Assembly (NCBI RefSeq): GCF_000972845.2
Contig: NC_040018.1
Location: forward strand, 2,337,632 to 2,401,631
Direction of reading: 5' to 3'
From: Larimichthys crocea
Lineage: Eukaryota > Chordata > Actinopteri > Sciaenidae
Length of the DNA stretch: 64,000 nucleotides
Shown: positions 52,401-60,700 of the stretch, piece after piece
Position numbering within the stretch: the first letter of the stretch is position 1
How the letters are laid out: each line of letters starts with the position of its first letter
Translations under genes and position numbers: made by a program
The notes under the pieces: generated by a model
The model's input: the letters and a program-made list of their open reading frames with translations, nothing else
Databases searched by the model: none
Told to the model about the DNA's origin: nothing

Positions 52401-54183
52401 AAAGCAGCAGTACACATGAGGGAAATGAGTAACACTTAACAAAATAACAAAAATATAATCAGAATAATCCTAATAATAATAGTAAACTTCATTTCTATTG
52501 CACCGTATGAGTTACAAGGTGCTTTGCAAACTATACAATATAGGCAAAGATCTTGAATCAGGGAGAAATAAACTAAAATAAATTTTAAAGAGCAACATGG
52601 GAAAAAAACGGTTTCAGGAACTGGTTTAACAGAAATAAAACAAAATATTAAAGAACAGACTTTTTACAACATTTGATACTTTGATTTAAGTGAGAGGTTT
52701 AAGAGTTCTGACTACGTATAGATTTAAAACTGAGAATTATGATTGATAATCACGATTATACGGCTGAATCTAGCCAGGCAGACAGTCATATGAGTGCAGC
52801 CGACAATGCTTTTGCGAAGGCTGCGCAAAACAAAAACGTTGCCTCTTTTCTTTTTACCCACTTCACAAAAACATATTGTCATTGCGCCTTGTTTTTAATC
52901 TTTTCGCAACCTTCCATTCAGTTGTACACACAACCCTTTCAAGGAGACACAACAAGGAGGCGTCCTTAAGCACCATCTCAATACTGAGACCCCCCTCTAA
53001 TTCCTCCACCGTCACTTTATCTTGTCGACAAATCATCCTGTGGAAAAACACCTTCTTATTTTCTTGTACAGTCACTAAAGCTTGTGACTGTGAATTGGGA
53101 GCTTTAATGTGGAGCTCAGCTCTCTCTTTGCCTCCACAGTCTGGTACACCTAAACAGTAGTCAACTTCAGGATCCTTTTCCCCTGTTATTATTAAAAGAT
53201 AGCTGTATTCCTGTATTTAGGGGAGGTTCTCTCCCTCACCTGGGATGAATGAGTAAAATTGGAGGGCATCACACTCCAGTAGAAGGACAACATCATGCAT
53301 AAAAGGCAGAGATGTCACCAAAATGGTCACTTTAGACCTTGGCTGCTGCTCTCTGTAGTTAATTTTCTGGGGTCTCCAGAAAACCTTGAGCAGCACAGTT
53401 TCCAGATATAAAAGCATATCAGATGAGCCGGTTTTTACCAAAAGACTAGGTAACTGTACCACACCCAGGACAAAAAAAAAATCATTGCTGGCACTTCTAA
53501 ATGCAAGCTTTAAAAATCGAGTCTCCTTTCCAGTGTCCAGGATTTCACAAGAACACTTATCAGTGTGAACACACCCTCTGGTCCTCATTCATGAAACAAG
53601 CAGCACTACTCCTGATTGCCAGTCTGAGGGCGACATCAATACAACATTAGAGACACATGAACCATGACAGGACAGCAGTATCCGAACCTTTTAGCATTTC
53701 AGTGAGGAGCTCACTGACCACCTCAGCAGTGTGTGCCGTGACAGCCAGGTTGTGGGTAATTTTTTCCTGCCCAATAGTTTCAGTGTGTTTGGTTCAGCTG
53801 GAGGTAACCACTCCACATTGACCAAGTTAATTAATTATTCACCACCAGTGTTCGTTAAGCCTTGAATAATGTGGAAATTATTACAGTTTGTCTTTGGTGT
53901 TTTGTGTCTCTAGGTAGTCAAGGGCCTGACATATCTGTGGAGCCTGAAGATACTTCATAGAGGTGAGTAAAGTAGAGCACAGGCGGTGTATTTATTAAAA
54001 AAAAAAAAAAAAAGAGCAGAGTTGATAAAGACAAGCTACAGAGTGCTGATGTTGCAGTTCTATCAAGCAGTTTGTCTCCGCAGATGTCAAGCCTTCCAAT
54101 ATGCTGGTGAACACCCGGGGACAAGTCAAGCTCTGTGACTTTGGTGTCAGCACACAGGTACACTGATTTGTTTGTGTGAGCAT

Positions 54184-54228
<45 letters not shown>

Positions 54229-54672
54229 TAGAAAGGATGGACGCGAAACAATTGTCTATAGCTGCATCACCGCAGTCCTGTGCAAGCTGTGTGTGTGTGT
54301 GGACAGATCTGTGTGCATATGGTCAACCTGTCAATCACTGCATTCATTTTCAACTCAAAACATCAGCGCTATCCCAAGGGTCTTCCTCTCACATTAACCC
54401 CCCCCCCTCCATTGTTCTGCAGCCTCAAAAAAAAATCACTTGTTATAATTATGACCCCCCCCCCCACCCACACACACACACACGCACGCACGCAACGGCA
54501 AAGCCTCATTGATATGTATTCAGTAGATATGGGGAAAGCGTGGGTGGCAGACAATAGCCTAGTCATTGTGTGCGTGTGTGTGTCGCATGGTGTGTTTGCA
54601 GTGTAATCATCAGGGACAGACCTTCAACGTTCCTCAAAACATCAACCCTGAGGACTCTGTCTCCTTTTTGGA

Positions 54673-54710
<38 letters not shown>

Positions 54711-57700
54711 GCTTCTGTGGTAAATTGTTATTCATTTTTAACCTCCACTTCTTGGAGGCTCCAAGGTGAATTTTACACCTTGTATGTGTGTAACACTAGC
54801 AGCATTGACTTGTCCTCTGTTTTTTAAAACTCTATTTTTCTGTTTATCTCTCGGTCACACATATACTCTCTCTTTCCACCACCCCCACCGCCCCCCGTGC
54901 TCACACACTGTAGGGCATGCTCCAAAAAAAAACAACAAAAAAAAAACAGCCATAAGGGAACAGACACTCATTATCACAGTCCTGTCATTGATGGCATGTG
55001 CCATTGTATCCACACACACACAGACTCACTAATGTCTCCTTGTCTTACTCCTGTTCCCTTGTGCGAGGCTTGAGAGCAGCCCAAAATATCAACCTGACAT
55101 GTCAATAGATTTAGATAATGTAAGTTAGGTCCAGCACCTGTCTTTCTTTTTTTTTATCTCTTAATATAGGACAATGACTCGTAAAAGTTATTTATACAGG
55201 GTTAAGGTTTTTTTTTTTTTACGGTCAGTTGAATAGTCTGATATGCAGCATGATTATGTCCTTATCCACTGTTAATTCATTTTATTTGCAGTTGGTGAAC
55301 TCGATTGCCAAAACGTATGTGGGGACTAACGCATACATGGCGGTGAGTGATTCCATTTAGTTCATCTCAGGTCAAATAATTTACGTCAGCACAGCGATCA
55401 GAGCCTCTAACTTTATTCTTACTGTCTTTGATGTTTGTTTTTGCTCTACAGCCGGAAAGGATATCAGGAGAACAGTATGGCATCCATGCAGATGTCTGGA
55501 GTGTGGGAATCTCTTTCATGGAGGTAAGACAATCTATCTAAGATATATATACCTGGTGGTCCATGTCTTTAGACTGACTGTTGCACACGTGTGTCTATGT
55601 GCATCAGTATCGGTTCATCTCTCCCAGTAGTGTTGATCGAGTGCTTGACTGACACCCTGCGTTTTCAAATAACATTTTAATTTCAGTATTACACTCCCCT
55701 GGTTTCTTGTCCTCCCCCTGACGTTATTGATTCTCCATCTGTTTCTGTCCACAGCTCTCCCTCTGCAGCGTAACAAACGATTTGGGCTTCTGCCTCTGCC
55801 TTTTGTTTGTCAATAATGTTTAATATCATTACAATTATAACAGTAATAGATGAGTTCGCAGGGATGGAGCCATGTCAAAATTATTGACACGATCTTTGTG
55901 TGATGAAGACAGACCTTTATAGCAGTGGAGCCCCTGGCCCTGTTCACTTTATTCCTAGCTGTGGATATGTGCATTAAGTTAAATTAAATGGCTTGCAGTC
56001 CCACTCAATTTGGATTGATCTTTAGCCTACTAGTTGGTCTATTTATGTTCAAGGAAAGACCGTGAGCATTTGCAGTTTTAATAATGTAATGTTGCCAATA
56101 AGCTGCCCTTGACCAAGATGAAAAATGCCCACCCCAAGTGAATTGGGGTGGGCATGTCAGGGAGGGCTGTCATCCAACCTCCCAGTCAAAATAACACATA
56201 AACACACATTAGATACAACGGCCCCACACTCCTGTCCTCCGTCTCTTTATCCCTCCATTTTGTTCTCTGCGGGTGGTAATCATGGGGGGGTTATTAACTA
56301 ATAGCTGATGTTGTTTGATGAGGAAGTGTTATCAGCAGGTGGGCACTAAGCTTACCTCAAAGACAGAAAGTCTCAAGTTCTGCGTGCTTCAGTGGCTTTA
56401 GCTGCTTTCTTTTCGTGTCCTACACTTGAATTGCATGGTATTACGACAGTAAGAATGGAATACATTAATACACGTCTACATAATGTAATATACAAAGGAG
56501 CTGTGCAGTCTAATGGAGTCCAATCCAGCAGCCATACAAGAAATCTTACCTTTGTGTAGCACAAAGAGTAGCGTTGACTGAACTCTCTCTGAAGGCCATC
56601 GCTTCTTGTGTAGTTATCATGAACTGCATGATATTGTCAAGGATACATTATGACACCACATTGTCTATCAGGTGGATGGGTAAAATATTGGGCACAACCT
56701 GAGAGATAAAGTTACTAAAAGTGTCCACTCTAAGCTGCACAAATGTCTTAAAGAATATACTGTAGCACTTATTGTTGTAATTTTTCTTCTGTACACAGTT
56801 GGCGTTAGGCATGTTCCCCTATCCACAGGTAAGTGATTTTCTGTTCCATTTATTATTTTTGTATTTTAGACTTTCAATTTTTATCATTCTCCTCCAATAT
56901 TCAGATTTCTTTTTTAAACAAAGCTGTGCTGTTTTTTGAGGCAAGGATACTCTGTAGGTTTACAGTAAAAATGTCCTCAGTTGTTAAACTACAGTGTTGT
57001 TTTAATTTAATTTTCAAAATAAGATGTAATAACATGATCTTTAAAGAATTTTTTTTCATATACATCTTAAACATTTACCCCTTTTATACATATAATGAAG
57101 TATTAATCAGCACTAATCATGATTCAAGGCCCTGAATGACATGGAAATATCCGTTGATCTCAAAATGTGATCCTCTATATGAGTCTATATTACAAGATTA
57201 GTATTAATTTACCACTTTAAATATATGAATCTACTGTGTGGGTTATTTCTTTTCTGCTCATTACACTAAGTGAAAATCGTGTTCAAATGTAATTGCTGGC
57301 CACAGAAGTGACTTCCCAATCCCATCAAGCCTTAATTAGTCCTTTAAGATGGGTTTATCTCACTAATCTCACTAATCCTGAGTTGAGCAATCTAAATCTG
57401 GTTACCTCGGGTTACCTCCTGGCCACCTACCTTCACAAATTGTGAAGATTTTTTATCTAACACAGAGTTTCTTTTTGTATTGTATTGTTATTGTATTCTA
57501 GAAATATTTTCTACTTTAACAAGTCAGCCACGGACTCATTGTATAGTTTGATTAATGTGGGAAAAAAGGAAAAAAAGCCTTGACAGTGCTCTGCGTATTG
57601 GCACATTTGATCATTTTCTGTGTAATTTTCCTGCGGGCTTAATGTATGCAACACTTGGACTGCTCCGTCAGTTAAATGAAACTTCATTGCGGTTGATTAA

Positions 57701-60700
57701 AGAAGCAGAGTGTGATGTAACCACTGCACTGTCTGCCCAGGGATTGCCTAAGACTGCTTCACTCCTTTGAGCATGGCAACAATCCTTCCTGGAAAAGATG
57801 GAAACAATTCACTAAATGTTGGAGATGAATGAGATATGGGACTTTTAGAGCTCAAAAAAATAAAGTCTATAGGTGTTTTGGATGTTAGTGTCACTTCTCT
57901 TTGAAGAAACCAAATTTTTACAGTGAACGCCTCACCATCTGACAGACTACAGCCATGATGTAGCTATTTACTTATTTTCTGTGTTGATTGTTAATTCTTA
58001 GCCTCTGGTGAAAAGCATATGTGAACCTTTGGGAGCAAAGGTGTGTTTAAGGTGTAAATGTCACACAATTATCAATCTGTGTGTCTACATGTGTGGAGTG
58101 TGTGTATGCCTACAGCCTAGGGCATGTCTGATTTTCGAGTGCTGTCCCTCCCTTCATTTAATGCTTCCATTATCATGTTAATTGTTAGTGTATTTTTTGC
58201 AAATGAATGGTGGTTTAATCCAGCGTCATTCATATAAATGGGGTAGACAAAATACACGAAACACCTCGCAGTTTATAGTTTAGGCTCTCCACTGTCACGC
58301 AGCGTTCCTCATCTCAGTGTTAATTTTCCCCTAACTCCATATGGTACTGCAGACAGTTCACCTGCAGGCTGTAGCAGAGCGGTGTGGCGAGAGTGCTCGG
58401 ATCCAGCTCGTCAGGCGCAGCCAGCCAAAGTCCTCGGGCCTAAGCTGTCATTTTTGCAGACGCTGGCACAGCTGTCTGTGCAAAACCCCCTGCTACACTT
58501 CACAGAGAACATTTTAGTACAGACTGAGGGAGAAGTTGGAGATGATGAAAGAGAGAGAGAGGGAGGGAGATTGGAAGAGGATCAGTGGCATCTGAGTTCC
58601 CACTGTAGACTAGTGGAAGATGCAAGTTGTTAAAGTTGAATTTGTCTTTGAGTCGTTCATGATTTGCACTTTTAAAAAGCCAGCATCGTTTGGTGTCGTT
58701 CACCCTTTACATGCTTTGCTTTGCTTGCCAGTTGCTTCCATTTGTGGATGTTTAGTTGATGCATTATCTCTCATTCATTCTCTGTGTGTGTATGCATGCA
58801 CAGTGGAGTCATCACCTCATGTTTGTCATGATTAGAGATGGTCTCTTTAATTCCACTTCACCACATGTCGGGATTCATTTGCGTCCTTTGTCAGGAGTTA
58901 ATGGAGTTTTTGCACGGCTCGCTCTGAAAGTCTTTGAAGACACCAGACCTGACGTGATGTGTATACAGCCGCCAGCACTATTGCCTCTGATTGATTTGTT
59001 GTGTTTTTGTTTGCTCTGCGGTTGTTTTTGTTTCTCTTTTTATTTTGTCACATTTCCTCGAATTTGAAGGAATTTCTGGATGAAATATCATATCAGTTTT
59101 TTTTTTAATGTGTATATTTCAGGAGCTTCCATTTACACATCGCTGCATCCATCAAAAACAGCAGAGACGCTTTTCCTTTTCTTTGTTACGTTTGTTGTTG
59201 TCAAATGAAATGGAGAGGAAATGGTATTGCAGTACTGTGTACTACTGTATGTGTATGCTGTATTTTTTTCAGTACCCTGCACCTTTCAAACTCTTTACTT
59301 GGTCACATAGCCGAGCAAAGAAATGTGTTATTTCAGGATATCAGGCTTCCCTTCCCTTAGATATAACCTGTGTCTTTCCCTATGCAACTTCATATTCAGA
59401 CTTTATAGAGTTTAATACTAATCAAACAGCTTTAAATTTGCCACTTGATGGATCTAAGTTGGGCATCGTTGAATCTTTTGGTTAAGGATGAAAGGTTGTC
59501 ATTTTGGATGAGATCAGAGAAGAGCTACAATTGTTGGATGCTTTTGGGTGGCACATCTCAGGCTAACAGTGTGACTTTGTAGTTGTTTACCTAAGAATAA
59601 AGAAAAGAACAGAGAAAATGACAACTCACCATTTCCTCTCTTATTATAGCACCATCCCTATGGTGCCAGAGTGGGACTGCCTACTTTCCTATGCCAAAAC
59701 ATGCTTTTAAAGCTTTGTTGAAATTGACAGTCTTGATCAAGAAGGGGGGAGTATTGTAAGAGTTTGAAGAAGAGCCTTGAAGAAATATCTTTGAAATACG
59801 TGAGCCATTTGGTCTTTTAGAAGTCCTTACTGAGTTGCTCTTGAAAAGGGACAGAATTTATTTGATATCTAAAAAATGAGTCTGTGACTTCTTCATGTCA
59901 CGCTGAGATATTTTCAAATGAAGAGTAAAGTTGTTTGTCACAAAGCCACTTGATTGGCTTGTATCACGGCTCTCCAGCTGAGAGGATCAAGAAGCTGATG
60001 TTCTACACAACTACAATATTTGTGTATGTGCATATCACGAAGTAGTTATACTCTCACCAAACTCCATACAGTGAAGGACCCCACCCTCTGCAGCAAACAC
60101 TACACCCTTACATTTCAGACCAATTAGTTTGTTTATCTTACATGAGGTATTAGAAGAAGAAAATTAGAAGAAATGCATTCTTTGAAAGTATAAATGTCAC
60201 ATTAAACAATGTTTATCCTCAGGGCGAACATGCAGATAATGATATGTCTACGAGATAATCAGCCCACAGTGATGAGAGCCTCTGTTAAGAGGGAAAGATA
60301 GGGAGCGACTATTAAACCTCTTTTTGATATGTGGTCAAGTTACCTAGTACAAGAAGAATAAGTGCTCAATTATGCTTGAATAAGTTAGTCTCCCACTATC
60401 CAATTTCAACCCCTGCAGCAGAACGCAATTTTGTCCTAGTAATTATTTCTGAACAAATTAGTTTTCCATAGTTGCCTTTAATGTGTCTGAATCAGGCAAA
60501 ACTGGATATAGAGGCGGTTTAGGAGTCTCTTGGTATTTGCAGAGTGTGAAAACCTGTATTTAATTGAGTGAATCAATAAGTGCTCTAATGCACTGTCAAA
60601 AGAGCCGGAGAAATGAGCAATTTATTTACCAAACATTATTAGACATTTAGCTGAGCCTGGGTTTCAGGCATTATATCATTTAGTCTATATGATGGAGTTA

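Larger units (their letters stand above)
51296..53913 (+). other. map2k5: map2k5 intron 12, with transposon relics
   Basis: 2618 bp. It holds a non-autonomous element (51455-51862), a T run at 51889-51901 and a minus-oriented repeat tail (52478-52640). The region 52740-53620 is unassigned. A 123-aa frame on the minus strand (53217-53588) has no recognisable domain. Confidence 0.8.

Noticed and set aside
53217..53588. 123-aa minus-strand frame in map2k5 intron 12
   Set aside because: No motif or family resemblance and no splice or promoter signal. A decayed repeat is more likely, though I could not name it.
56125..56155. MicroRNA precursor at the intron 16 hairpin
   Set aside because: The stem is only 13 bp and cannot be extended without an 11-nt one-sided bulge, too short for Drosha/Dicer processing.
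59108..59485. 125-aa + strand frame in intron 17
   Set aside because: It has no recognisable domain and lies in AT-rich unique intron sequence, so a chance frame is the simplest reading.
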